A stretch of 64,000 bases of DNA, taken from contig CM043963.1 of the NCBI GenBank assembly GCA_014529385.2, positions 105,681,912-105,745,911 on the forward strand, written 5' to 3'. The DNA comes from Adiantum capillus-veneris (taxonomy: Eukaryota > Streptophyta > Polypodiopsida > Polypodiales > Pteridaceae). Below, in pieces: positions 34,528-45,933 of this stretch (positions within the stretch are counted from its first letter, which is position 1; each line of letters opens with the position of its first letter). Below the pieces are notes generated by a model. That model had not been told where the DNA came from. It saw only the letters and a program-made list of their open reading frames with translations, and searched no databases. The translations under genes were made by a program, and so were the position numbers.

Positions 34528-35464
34528 TTGTCAAAAGATGTTTTTAAGGATGGTAAAATCCACTTAAGAGAGACAGGTCTACCCTTGAGAACTAACTTTG
34601 GGAAGGGGGGAATGCAAACCTTAGTTGAAGATATGGAAACTAAGCATGCCAGCTCTTCAGTTGAGGCAGCTACTTATGGAGTAAAAATTGAGCATCTTAG
34701 TGAAGAAGAGGTGAGTGACCATCATGGTCAAATTTGGCCAAATGTCATGCAATTAGATAAAAAGGGAAAGCTTACAAAAGAGATTCTACATGAAGCAGGT
34801 GATTGCATATGTCTAGAAACAGGATGGAATGATCCAGTGGACTCATTGTCAGTGCATGCCTACATTACAAAATGCCAACAAAATGAGGCGATTGTAGAAG
34901 AGAAGCGCAGACGTGAGAATGCTGATGAAGGACCATCAAAAAGAGCTTCTAGAAGTGGGGAAAAAGCGACTCAATGCCTTCTCAAACACCCTCAACACAA
35001 GGAGCATCTCCACCTGAAGTACTCATGGAGGAGTCTACAATAGGAAATAAGAAAGAGCCAACAAAAGGTAAGACAAAAGGCCCAACTTATAAACTACAAT
35101 CTGATATTGAGGTTGCTACAGATTTAAGAAAGTCTTGGATGAAAGGATATTGAATAGCAAGATTGAGTTTACTTTGGGAGAAGTTTTTAGTATTGCAAAG
35201 CGTGAATTCCGCGAGGAGATCATTGACATCATCAAGAGAAAGAGGCAAACTCTTGCTGAGGTTGCTCGTCCACAGGTTGACGGAGAAACCTTGAAGACAC
35301 AAGGTATGCAGTTGCAAAATAAGGAGGATGATGGAGCTGTGGTAGGATTCTACCAATCTAGTGGAAGAGTGAAGCAAGTGAATTTCTCAAATGATGATGA
35401 AGAAGTTGAAGCTATTCCTAGGAGTTACTATTCACGAAGTCATTGGGCAAGGGCTACTACATAA
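34528..35464 (+). pseudogene. E4 Gag-protease linker
   Basis: 34528-35043 continues the knuckle frame (HLRETGLPLRTNFGKGGM...) into an acidic, Glu/Lys-rich linker. A second frame, 35135-35464, reads KIEFTLGEVFSIAKREFREE, then IIDIIKRKRQ, and ends near PRSYYSRSHWARATT. The latter precedes the protease. One frameshift near 35.05-35.13 kb separates the two. Confidence 0.7.
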
Positions 35465-35952
35465 ACTTTGGTCAAGGTAGGTGATCTTGAAGAGCCATTT
35501 GTTTCCTTGATTGACCATGGTTCAGAAATAAACATAATGTCAAAGAGTCTCTACAACAAGTGCAAATGGCTGATGGACACAGATCATGGCTGGATGGTAA
35601 AGTGGAAGACAATTCATCCGGTGAATTGTATGCAGCATGTCTAGGTGTGAAGGTGACAATAGGTGATGTAAAGATTTACCAAAACTTCTTTGTACAGGAT
35701 ACATCTTCATATCATCTCATCCTTGGATAGCCCTACATTGTGGGAGTTTGAATGGAAACAAAGGTAATGGATGATGGTTCAGCATATGCTAGGATACGCA
35801 GCAAAGATGGTAAACGTGCTCTCCAATTCCTCACAGTTTGTGTAAACCATGAAAGAAATCGTGACAACCTCAGAGAACATCCTCTACCAAAGGTGAGCAA
35901 AGAGTTTCATGACCATAGGGAAATGATGGGGTTTGTCCAAGTACCATTGTAA
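35465..35952 (+). pseudogene. E4 aspartic protease
   Basis: After the stop at 35462, the frame reads VKVGDLEEPFVSLIDHGSEI, then NIMS, the retropepsin active site with D-H-G, followed by WLMDTDHGWMV. Several stops follow. 35752-35952 (METKVMDDGSAYARIRSKDG, then KRALQFLTV) is the region after the protease, preceding RT. Confidence 0.72.
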
Positions 35953-36424
35953 AGCGGGATTACAGTGGTACAGAAAGAAAAAGGGTCTCACCTGATCCAA
36001 AAATAGGTGAAACTTTCTCAACAAGCTCCTTGGTAACAAGGAATGGATCAGTATGTTTTACAAAACTTGAAGATTTGAAGAGATGTGAGGGTGTGCATGA
36101 TGTACAAATAGGCATGAAAAAGAGTGGGTTGCTAGAGCCTACTGAAAATTTTTGGGTTTGTGTGAACAAGTTTTGTTTGTAGATACTATGGGTGAGCTTG
36201 ATGCTATAATGGGGTCTAGTTTGCATCTTGAAAATGAAGTTGTGGAAGTTTGCTCTATGGAAATGTATCAAGTAATAGAAGCCTTTAAAGAAAACCAAAC
36301 AGTTGGCCTAGAAGTCCATGTTGAAACTAAATAAAAGAGTGTAGCAAAGAAGGTGAAACTAGTAGCTTCACCCTTACCACCCAACAACAGGGAAAAGATT
36401 GAGTAGGCTTCTTTACAACCAAGT

Positions 36425-37367
36425 TTGAGGAATCCTAAAAACATTGGGCATACCTTCAAAAAGGAGTCTTTTCAAGAGTTGCAAAATGGTTGCGAGGAGT
36501 TTCTAACACAGGCGGAGACAAAGTGCTTCAAAGAAATGCTTTCAAGGCATGGTACGGCTTTTTCATTTGAGCCACATGAGATAGGATGTGTTAATCCTTC
36601 TATTGTAGCTCCTATGGTAATTTTCACAATACTTCATGTGCCTTGGAATGTGCGGCCTATTCCGGTTCCAAAGGCTCATTTGCCAAAGTTAGTAGAGCTA
36701 CTGAATGAGAAAATCAAAATGGGAATCTTGGAGCCTTCTTGTGCTCCATACTCAACAGGTGGTTCACAGTTCCAAAGAAGAATGGTTCTCTATGCTTCAT
36801 CCAAGATATGCAACCAGTAAACAAGGTGACAATTAGAAATGTAGGTACATGTCCAATTGTGGATGAGTTTGCAAAGGCATTTGTAGGGAGGGCAATCTAC
36901 TCAATGGGAGATCTCTACTCAGGGTATGATCAATTTCAGCTTGCAATCAGAAGCAGAGACTTGACAACCATGAGGACACCTTTGGGTTTGGTAAGGATGT
37001 GTACCTTACCACAGGGAGCAACCAACTCGGTTTCACATATGATGAATGGGATGAATAAGGTCTTACGTGACTTTATTCCTCAAATCACAATGCCTTTCAC
37101 TGATGATTTGCCTATCAAAGGATGTGAAGAAAGTGACAAAGATGAAGCTTTGTATCTCAAGGGATGTCGTAGGATTGTAGTAGATCACATAAATGATTGT
37201 GATAAAATTTTGTCTAAGTTGGAAGAAGTCAATCTTACATTGTCAGGGAAAAAGTCTATGTTTGGTGTCAATGAAGTGCTCATTGTGGGGCACATGTGCG
37301 GGCCATATGGTAGGAAACCTTGTCCAGCAAAGGTAGATGCCATCCAAAGAATGAAAGAAACATACAC
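36425..37367 (+). pseudogene. E4 reverse transcriptase, 5' portion, interrupted by E5
   Basis: 36425-36770 gives the RT N-terminus (RPIPVPKAHLPKLVELLNEK, MGILEPSCAPYS). A one-base shift at about 36.77 kb moves to the frame from 36739. It reads NRWFTVPKKNGSLCFIQDMQ, then MGDLYSGYDQFQL, TPLGLVRMCTLPQGATNS and the catalytic FTDD box followed by LPIKGCE. Thr replaces the usual hydrophobic second residue of the FxDD box. The ORF reaches MKETYT, where E5 begins. Confidence 0.85.
37363..37367 (+). other. Target-site duplication, left copy (TACAC)
   Basis: TACAC directly before the E5 5' LTR. It matches TACAC at 45929-45933 after the 3' LTR exactly. Removing E5 and one copy restores a continuous E4 reading. 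Confidence 0.95.
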
Positions 37368-38992
37368 TGTCATAAAATCTAATATCTAACTAACCCAAAT
37401 GATTTTCTCATATTAAATTGATCACTTAATGTGGGAGAATAAACGGGAACAAGTGTTAAGATATAGGTATGTGCTTTTAGATCTATCTCAACACGGGGCC
37501 AATGTAAAGGGGCCCAAAAGGGAGATGGTCTATCAAAGAGCAAGGCTAACCAATGGAGCATAAGACCTTAGGGTTAGCTTCATTGAAGACCTCCAATAAA
37601 TGTGTGTAAAAGTCCTTTTGACCTTAAGCAAGCTAGGGCTGAGCTTGAGGTGGGAACCCGGCCCAAGCTCGAGGTGCTTGTCCTGCTTGAGGTGCTTGTC
37701 ATGCTTGAGTTGTTTTTCATGCTTGAGGTGCTTGATTAAGATGCTTGAGGTGCTTGACTGGCTCCATGCTTGAGGTGCTTGACTTGCTGCATGATTAAGG
37801 TACTTGAGGTGCCTTGAGAAGCTTGCCTGAGATGCTTGTGGGAACACCCCCTAGTTCAAGTGCTTTGTCATGCTTGATGAGTAAGGTGCTTGATCACCTA
37901 AAGTCAAAATCATTCCTACAAGAGGGGGGGCGAGCCCTTTTCCTAGGAGCTAGAGAGAGAACACCCACTCACACACACAAGGGAAGCCCCAACTTGAAGA
38001 GGCAGCAAGGACACATGTCAGGCCCCTACCCATGTTACCTTCATGTGTTGCTTGAAGCCTATTGGCTAAGCTTCAAAGGTGTCCAATGATAAATTACATG
38101 AATTATCTAATTGTTTTAGCATTTATCAAGTCCTCTCTCTCAAAGGGGAAAGGGGGACACTTGTCCCAAGGCTACCCATGTTGCTTGTAATGGCTCCTGC
38201 TTGTGATTGGCTAGGCCTGGAGGGGTCCAATGAGCTTCAGGCATGAGCTACAAGGGGGGGTCGACCCAAGCAAGCTAGGGGGGTGCCTAGGGGGTATACT
38301 CACCCACACACACTCACAATCACTCTCATTGTGTGCTATGCAAAGTGCAAGAGCTCCCTCTCCAAGCAAGTAGAGGTTGAGAGCCTACACCAACACTCTT
38401 GGCTATGGAGTGCAAATCCAACCAAGAGCCATGCTTCAATGCTTAAGCTTGCCATCTCCTTCTTCTTCATTACTATGCTATTATGTATGCTAGCAACAAG
38501 AGTATGATAAGTGAGGAACTAATTCTTTCTCCTACGAAATGTTTCTTCTTCCTCTTCCCTACCCTCATTCCCTGCTAGCTCTCTCCACCTTCGAAGGTGT
38601 TTGAGGTCTTGGGACTGAGGCTTGGGATAGTTAAAGCTTTCTTCAAGTTTATGTTATGTTTGTGGTGCATGGAGCCTTCCATCTTCATGGCATCACCTAG
38701 GTCACAAGGAACACAAAGACTGTATTGTAACAAGTCTCTCTTTATGGGAGAAATCATAATACAAATGCCTATTGGAGGGGGGACCGGCTCCACATAAATC
38801 CGGTCCTCAATTGTTGTCATGTTCTCTAAACTCTCTCTCTTGCAAAAGTATTGTCTATGCCAAGTTAACTAATTGCTATGATTATGTTGCTATCTTCAAT
38901 TATGTCTACCCGCTATGCTCACAAAATCATTTCTTGAAAGTACTCTCATTAAATTCCGCTATTCTCAAATTGAATAGGCAAATTCCATTACA
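37368..38992 (+). repeat. E5 5' LTR
   Basis: TGTCATAAAATC...CATTACA, 1625 bp, nearly identical to 44304-45928. It contains a run of GCTTGAGGTGCTTG repeats (about 37655-37830). The CCGGCTCC segment near 38780 is shared with the E2 LTR. Confidence 0.97.
37655..37830 (+). repeat. TGCTTGAGG repeat array in the E5 LTR
   Basis: About eight imperfect copies of CATGCTTGAGGTGCTTGA with variable spacers. The same array is in the 3' LTR at about 44591-44766. On the opposite strand it encodes a spurious KHLKHDKHLK-type frame. It could be a cis-regulatory array in U3. Confidence 0.8.
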
Positions 38993-39006
38993 TTGGTATC
39001 AGAGCA
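38993..39006 (+). other. E5 primer-binding site
   Basis: TTGGTATCAGAGCA directly after the LTR end CATTACA. It is initiator tRNA-Met type and identical to that of E2. Confidence 0.93.
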
Positions 39007-39407
39007 TTTGGTTTCTCTTTTCTTGCTTAAGAAAAGAGGTCCTTAAGTAGCCTATAAATGGTTGATGTTGTTAATTATAATAGAGTAAGTGGAACTGGGA
39101 TCTAATACCGGTTTTGTTAAGCCCACTATGTGGGGGATGGTGCACACCTCGGGAGCTTTGGACTTAATAATGGAGTCTTTTTAGACTTGCCTACGGCTTT
39201 ACCATTATTGAGCCATAAGAAGTCCGAAAGGAGCTAGCCCTTGGCAACTCTGCTATGTTAGACCTACTCCTCTACTCTCTATAATTAACCACTTTGAGCC
39301 ATGGGTGTAGATACTTAAGAGCCGATTTTCAAAGGCTAAGAGGAGTGGCAACTAAGGTTTTGAATTGCCAAAGCATACACTAAGTACATACATAAAATTT
39401 TGTTATC

Positions 39408-39735
39408 ATGGCTGACAATAATCAAGAGATTAGAATGAACATTGATAGCTTTGATTTTGCACATGAAGGTGCTAATGATGATGCTCCCATGTTTGTGAAT
39501 TATCTTGTGACTAGGTTGCAACAAGCTATGGGCAACCCTACCTTGCAAGCCGAAGTTACTCAACAACTTCGTGCTTATGGAATTTCCCTTCCTCTCCAAG
39601 AGGAGAGAGAGCTTAGGAGGCCTCTTGAAGAGACCCCCAAAAGAAGACTCTCTCCCATTCGAGAGGAAGAATCCAAAGAGAAAGAAAGCAATGAAAGTCT
39701 AAGTTCTTCTGAAGATGTGGCTCCACGAAGAAGCG
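39408..39735 (+). pseudogene. E5 Gag N-terminal segment
   Basis: The ATG at 39408 opens MADNNQEIRMNIDSFDF, then NYLVTRLQQAMGNPTLQAEV and KRRLSPIREEE. It matches the E2 Gag start (20932). Near 39730 the frame loses register. Comparison with E2 (CCA CGA AGA CGG) indicates a single-base loss around CCACGAAGAAGCGG. Correct reading then continues in the frame of the following feature. Confidence 0.85.
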
Positions 39736-42124
39736 GTCTAGACGATCGCCTACTCCTCCCAAGAGGAAAAGAGCAACCCATAGTCCTTCTCCTCATCACT
39801 CTCAAAGGCAAGAGAGGAAACAAAGGAAGAAAAGGGCTAGGAAGAGGTCACCCTCTTCTCCTTCTTCTTCACCTTCCTTCTCTTCCGATGAAAGTTATGG
39901 CTATTCTCCTAGAGAATACAAGAGGGGAGGACATCGCAAATCATTTCCTGCATGGCGAAGGTCACAAAAGCTAAAGAAGTTCAAGGAGGGAGGAAAGAGT
40001 ATCTCTTTTCTCACCTACGATGGCACCTTTGGTGCTACCGACAAAGTGTTGGCCTTCATCCAGCAATTTGATGCGGCCTTTGGGGACGAGGGCTTCACAG
40101 AGTCCTCCAAGCTACGCCATGTAGCTATGCACTTCCAAAAATCAGCTCGTCAATGGTGGGCTAGCCTTCGTGGCAATGGAGAAGCCCCAAAGACATGGAA
40201 AACTCTACGAGTTTCCATCATGAAGCAATTTCTTCCAAGCGATACTAAAGATAAAGTTCTTACCGAATGGCGCGGCTTGAAGCTCCTCTCTCATGAGTCT
40301 ATCAACAAGTATGTAGATAAGTTTTGGGATTTACATCTCAAAGCTACTGTCTTTCAAAAGATAGACTTTGCCGAGCAAAGACAACAATTCTGTGCGGGAT
40401 TACCTGAAGAGATGGCCGAATCTATCAACTCTCAACGGCCCGGTACTATTACCGAAGTAATCCACCACACCATGGTTGCTTCACGCATCAATTTCCATCA
40501 AGGGGCTAGACGTAATGTCAAGCCCATGGAAAACAAAGATAAAAATGATGCAAAGGGGAAATCCAATGCTCAAAATAATTCCCAAGGCACTTCCAACAAC
40601 AACAACAACAATCGGTCCAAGGAGAAGGGAGTTTACAAAGGTAAAAACAAACTCTCTCCTGAAGAGCTTGAAGCTTTTCGCAAGGACCATAAGTGTTTCA
40701 AGTGTGGGGAGCAAGGACATGGCTATCGTTCTTGCCCCAAGAAGAATACTCGCAATGAGACTCCTAGGGCTTCCACCATCGAAGCTCCAAAAGAGGATGT
40801 TCATTGCAAAGGATCATCACTCTCCTATGCTTGGGGAAAGGTAAGAGAGCATGATGCCTTCATCTTGTTTGATCCTGGCTCTACTCTCAACTTCATATCA
40901 ATAGAGTTGGCCACCAAGTTGGGCATTCAAGCTTTTGAGATGGGAGATATAGTAACAGCTGATGCAGCTTTCAAGGGACAACAAGCCTCCGTTACTCCCT
41001 TAATTGGGAAGTTGAGGCTTCATGTCCAAAGCTATGTCGACAAAGAAGACTTCTTCATCTCTCCCCTCCAACATCAGGATGTTATCCTAGGGGCACCATG
41101 GTTTGATCGCATGGCTGCCAACATGAAGTTCCCTGAACGGAGAATTTACTTCACCTACAGGGGAAAGAACATGTATATAGATGCTAGTGAGCATGGTCGC
41201 ACTATTCCACTTGTAAATCCTCTTTCTTTTGATAAATCAATGAAGAGCTCAGTTTCTGCGTACATGATTTATGTCAAAGAGTCTCTAAAAGCTAATAATG
41301 TTTCATCAAATGAAAATGATAGGAATCAAGAAGAGTTAGACTTGTCTACTTTTCTAAAAGGATTCCAAGATGTGTTCATCGATGATATCCCTATGGACCT
41401 ACCTCCAAAACGAGGGGATGATGACCATCGTATTGAGCTCCTTCCAGGAAGCTCACCGCCTAACAAACCTCCTTATCGAGTCTCACAAGCTCAACAAGAG
41501 GAGATCATGAGGCAAGTACAAGAGCTGGTAGACAAAGGGATGGTGAGGCCTAGTTCCTCTCCCTTTTGTTCTCCAGTCCTTTTAGTGCAAAAGAAATATG
41601 GTACATACCGTATGTGTGTGGACTATCGAGCACTAAACCATATCACTATCAAAAACAGATTTCCCGTACCTCGGGTAGAAGATCTGTTTGATAAGCTACA
41701 AGGCTCTACCTACTTCAGTAGGATTGACCTTAAGAGTGGCTATCATCAAATAAGGATAGTGGATGAGGATATCTTAAAGACCGCTTTTCGCACAACATTT
41801 GGTCTTTATGAATATCTAGTCATGCCTTTTGGCTTGACTAATGCACCAGCTACGTTCAATCGTTTGATGGAGAAAATTTTTAGACCATATCGAAAATTCA
41901 CTGGAGTGTTCTTCGATGATATCATCATCTACTCCAAGTCTTTGGAGGAACATAAGCAACATCTCCAAGTGATTTTTCAAGCCTTGAGGGAGAACAAACT
42001 TTTTCTCAACCAAAAGAAAAGTGAATTCTTCCTTCAAGAGATTCAATATCTAGGCCATATTATCTCTCACGATGGTATTCGTATGGATCCATCAAAGTTA
42101 GAGGTAATAAAATCATGGCCCTAA
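39728..42124 (+). pseudogene. E5 Gag (SR-like segment, capsid, zinc knuckle), protease and RT
   Basis: One open frame of about 800 codons. It starts with a basic/Ser segment: KKRSRRSPTPPKRKRATHSP, then KKRARKRSPSSPSSSPSFSS. The capsid follows (SISFLTYDGTFGATDKVLAF, ARQWWASLRG, INKYVDKFWDLHLKA). The CCHC knuckle CFKCGEQGHGYRSC is near 40694. The protease FILFDPGSTLNFIS (D-P-G) is near 40860, with VILGAPWFDRM after it. RT spans about 41480-42124 with [34 protein letters not shown] and the FFDD box near 41915. The frame ends at KSWP, where E5 has one extra base (TGGCCCTAACCC) relative to E2 (TGGCCTAAACC). Confidence 0.93.
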
Positions 42125-42827
42125 CCCAAGGAATCTACATGAGCTAAGAAGCTTTATTGGTATGTGTGCATACTATAGACGCTTCATAGCAAAATTCTCT
42201 CAAGTAGCAGGACCACTACACGACTTAACCAAGAAGAACGTTAAGTTTGTATGGTCTGCTAAGGAGCAAAATGCTTTTCAAAAACTCAAAGAGAAGCTTA
42301 CTTCCCAACCAGTCCTCGTGCTTCCGGATCTCTCAAAGCCATTTGAGGTCCAATGTGATGCTTGTGGTGATTGCCTTGGAGCAGTTTTGCTTCAAGAAGG
42401 GCATGCCATAGCATATGAGAGCCGAAGGCTCAATGGTGATGAACGAGTCTTGGGCATTTATGAGAAAGAGCTTTTAGCTGTTCTACATGCCCTAGACACA
42501 TGGAAGCACTACCTATTGGGGACTCCATTTATCCTACGAACCGACCACCAAAGTCTCAAGTATTTCATGACGCAAACCAAGCTTTCCGACAAACAAATGA
42601 GGTGGGAAAATTTTCTTTCGCAATTTAATTTCCATATTGCTCACATAGCTGGTAAGCACAATCAAGTTGCCGATGCACTTTCACGACGACCAAAAGTTAA
42701 TGCGGTGTCTATAGCTACTCACAATGATCTATCCTCTATGATAGATGAGTATGCTACTGACCCTGACTTTAGAGACATAATGTCAGTCCTTGCTTTGGGG
42801 AAGAAAGAGGAACCATTCACCTTGTAG
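42125..42827 (+). pseudogene. E5 RT thumb/connection and RNase H
   Basis: After the frameshift the reading is PRNLHELRSFIGMCAYYRRF, then PVLVLPDLSKPFEVQCDACG. Next come YEKELLAVLHALDTWKHYLL, ILRTDHQSLKYF and GKHNQVADALSR. The RNase H acidic residues look intact. The frame ends at a TAG (PFTL*), where E2 has GAA (LEDG), so a nonsense mutation cuts RNase H from integrase. Confidence 0.92.
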
Positions 42828-43750
42828 GATGGTTATCTTCTCCACGGCAATAGGCTATGTGTTACCCATTCCCTTCGTGAGAAGGTTATGTATGAATCCC
42901 ATGCTCCTCCATATGCAGGGCATAGAGGTATTCAACCTACTCTCCGAGGAGTAGAGACGTATTTCTATTGGCCTACCATGAAAGTGGACATACAAGAGTA
43001 TGTTTCAAAATGTGTAGTATGCCAAAAGACCAAGTATGATAGAGGGAAGCAACCTGGATTACTCCAGCCATTGCCTATTCCAAATTCACCATGGGAGAGT
43101 ATATCCATGGATTTCATCTTTGGATTACCCAAGTCTATCCATGGGAATACAGGAATATGGACAATAGTCGACAGGTTTAGCAAGCAAGCACATTTTATTC
43201 CTGTCAAAAAGACTATTAAGGCACATCAAATGGCAACTCTCTTCATATCTCAGATTTTCAAACACCATGGATTACCCACATCCATCGTGTCAGATAGAGA
43301 TCCTAGAATGACCAGTAATTTCTGGAAAGGTCTCTTTGAAAATCTAGGAACAAGATTGAATTTCTCTTCGGCCTATCACCCACAAACGGATGGCCAAAGT
43401 GAGATAGCCAATCTTACGATACTCGATCTACTCAAGACTTATGTTACCGAAGTAGATCAACGCTCACAATGGGAAAAGTATTTACCGCTAGTAGAGTATG
43501 CCTACAATAATACTGTACATACTTCTACGGACAAAGCACCTTTCGAGATCATAGAAGGAAGACCTAAAAGTCCCTTGCTACTGAAAGTACATGGGAAGAT
43601 CTTCGCCGCCGATGAGTATAGCCGTGACCTACAAGAATCTTTTCAAAAGATTAGGGAGGCTATAGCCATCTCTCAACAAAGGCAAAAAGCTGCTGCTGAT
43701 AAGCACAGAAGAGCCTTAATGTTCAAAGAAAATGATTGGGTCTTACTCGG
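42828..43750 (+). pseudogene. E5 integrase (zinc domain and catalytic core)
   Basis: The same frame continues past the TAG. HAPPYAGHRGIQPTL and CVVCQKTK form the HHCC zinc site. Then come SMDFIFGLP, WTIVDRFSKQAHF (D), VSDRDPRMTSNFW (D) and SAYHPQTDGQSEIANL (E). It ends EYSRDLQESFQK and ENDWVLL at about 43747. There about 270-300 bp present in E2 (the GPF to HVSLLKP region) are missing, so the integrase lacks its C-terminal GPY/F module. Confidence 0.92.
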
Positions 43751-43944
43751 AAGACCAAGAAGAGGTGCTACAACCCGAAGCTATCCTTCGGCATGAAGAC
43801 AAGGTACTACGACATGGTAAGATTATCCGACGGTATCTTATTAAGTTCAAAAATTATCCTTTTGAAGATGCTAAATGGATGCAAGGAGTACAACTTAAGG
43901 ATAGTATGAACCTTGTCAATGCTTACAATGCTACATTAGAGTAA
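43751..43944 (+). pseudogene. E5 chromodomain
   Basis: EDQEEVLQPEAILRHEDKVL, then HGKIIRRYLIKFKNYPFEDA and KWMQ, ending NAYNATLE and a stop at 43942-43944. It matches the chromodomain consensus (I...R...YL(V/I)K(W/F)KxYPxEDAxW), lacking the N-terminal aromatic of canonical HP1-type domains. In chromoviruses it tethers integrase to chromatin. It is joined to integrase by a deletion. Confidence 0.85.
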
Positions 43945-44303
43945 GCAAATGTACAAATTTCTTTTAAATAACTCATGTTTTTGTCTTATATGACTAGTCC
44001 TCTTTTTAATTGTGCACAAATTTAACTAGTATGCATGCTTAGAATCATGTTTGTGAAGACGACGTCTCTCAAACACCAAGTAGAATTTGTCACTCTACTT
44101 TCGGAGAATGAAATGGAATAAAGAGCAGACATGCTTGCGGCAGCTATGTCTCCCAAGCACCAAATGGATTAGTCATCCATCTTGGAAAGATGTCGTAGGG
44201 TAAAAAGGGATCCTTTACCCGCTAAGTAAGATTGACTAATGACTAAGACTTTATCTCTTCTACCTCATAGTCGAGGACGACTATGATTTCAAGAGAGAGG
44301 TAA
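43945..44303 (+). other. E5 3' untranslated region and polypurine tract
   Basis: Non-coding sequence that also matches 16400-16700 of E2 (GACGACGTCTC, CACCAAGTAGA, GTCACTCTACT), so it is conserved within the family. It ends with CAAGAGAGAGGTAA (44290-44303), the PPT, touching the LTR. Confidence 0.85.
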
Positions 44304-45928
44304 TGTCATAAAATCTAATATCTAACTAACCCAAATGATTTTCTCATATTAAATTGATCACTTAATGTGGGAGAATAAACGGGAACAAGTGTTAAGATAT
44401 AGGTATGTGCTTTTAGATCTATCTCAACAAGGGGCCAATGTAAAGGGGCCCAAAAGGGAGATGGTCTATCAAAGAGCAAGGCTAACCAATGGAGCATAAG
44501 ACCTTAGGGTTAGCTTCACTGAAGTCCTCCAATAAATGTGTGTAAAAGTCCTTTTGACCTTAAGCAAGCTAGGGCTGAGCTTGAGGTGGGAACCCGGCCC
44601 AAGCTCGAGGTGCTTGTCCTGCTTGAGGTGCTTGTCATGCTTGAGGTGTTTTTCATGCTTGAGGTGCTTGATTAAGATGCTTGAGGTGCTTGACTGGCTC
44701 CATGCTTGAGGTGCTTGACTTGCTGCATGATTAAGGTACTTGAGGTGCCTTGAGAAGCTTGCCTGAGATGCTTGTGGGAACACCCCCTAGTTCAAGTGCT
44801 TTGTCATGCTTGATGAGTAAGGTGCTTGATCACCTAAAGTCAAAATCATTCCTACAAGAGGGGGGGCGAGCCCTTTTCCTAGGAGCTAGAGAGAGAACAC
44901 CCACTCACACACACAAGGGAAGCCCAAACTTGAAGAGGCAGCAAGGACACATGTCAGGCCCCTACCCATGTTACCTTCATGTGTTGCTTGAAGCCTATTG
45001 GCTAAGCTTCAAAGGGGTCCAATGATAAATTACATGAATTATCTAATTGTTTTAGCATTTATCAAGTCCTCTCTCTCAAAGGGGAAAGGGGGACACTTGT
45101 CCCAAGGCTACCCATGTTGCTTGTAATGGCTCCTGCTTGTGATTGGCTAGGCTTGGAGGGGTCCAATGAGCTTTAGGCATGAGCTACAAGGGGGGGTCGA
45201 CCCAAGCAAGCTAGGGGGGTGCCTAGGGGGTATACTCACCCACACACACTCACAATCACTCTCATTGTGTGCTATGCAAAGTGCAAGAGCTCCCTCTCCA
45301 AGCAAGTAGAGGTTGAGAGCCTACACCAACACTCTTGGCTATGGAGTGCAAATCCAACCAAGAGCCATGCTTCAATGCTTAAGCTTGCCATCTCCTTCTT
45401 CTTCATTACTATGCTATTATGTATGCTAGCAACAAGAGTATGATAAGTGAGGAACTAATTCTTTCTCCTACGAAATGTTTCTTCTTCCTCTTCCCTACCC
45501 TCATTCCCTGCTAGCTCTCTCCACCTTCGAAGGTGTTTGAGGTCTTGGGACTGAGGCTTGGGATAGTTAAAGCTTTCTTCAAGTTTATGTTATGTTTGTG
45601 GTGCATGAAGCCTTCCATCTTCATGGCATCACCTAGGTCACAAGGAACACAAAGACTGTATTGTAACAAGTCTTTCTTTATGGGAGAAATCATAATACAA
45701 ATGCCTATTGGAGGGGGGACCGGCTCCACATAAATCCGGTCCTCAATTGTTGTCATGTTCTCTAAACTCTCTCTCTTGCAAAAGTATTGTCTATGCCAAG
45801 TTAACTAATTGCTATGATTATGTTGCTATCTTCAATTATGTCTACCCGCTATGCTCACAAAATCATTTCTTGAAAGTACTCTCATTAAATTTCGCTATTC
45901 TCAAATTGAATAGGCAAATTCCATTACA
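44304..45928 (+). repeat. E5 3' LTR
   Basis: 1625 bp, TGTCATAAAATC...CATTACA, followed by TACAC. It is near-identical to 37368-38992. Confidence 0.97.
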
Positions 45929-45933
45929 TACAC
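45929..45933 (+). other. Target-site duplication, right copy (TACAC)
   Basis: It repeats 37363-37367 exactly. E4 coding resumes immediately after it. Confidence 0.95.

Larger units (their letters stand above)
37368..45928 (+). mobile_element. E5: complete chromovirus inserted into E4
   Basis: 8561 bp: 5' LTR 37368-38992, PBS 38993, gag-pol about 39408-43944, PPT 44290-44303, 3' LTR 44304-45928, perfect 5-bp duplication TACAC. The LTRs are equal in length (1625 bp) and I counted about 11 substitutions by eye, so it is by far the youngest element here. Gag-pol is broken by two frameshifts, one nonsense codon and a deletion before the chromodomain, so this copy needs proteins from relatives to move. 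Confidence 0.97.

Noticed and set aside
37533-37847. Minus-strand 104-codon frame rich in KHLKHDKHLK (also at 44469-44783)
   Set aside because: It is the translation of the TGCTTGAGG array in the E5 LTRs on the opposite strand, with no independent coding evidence.
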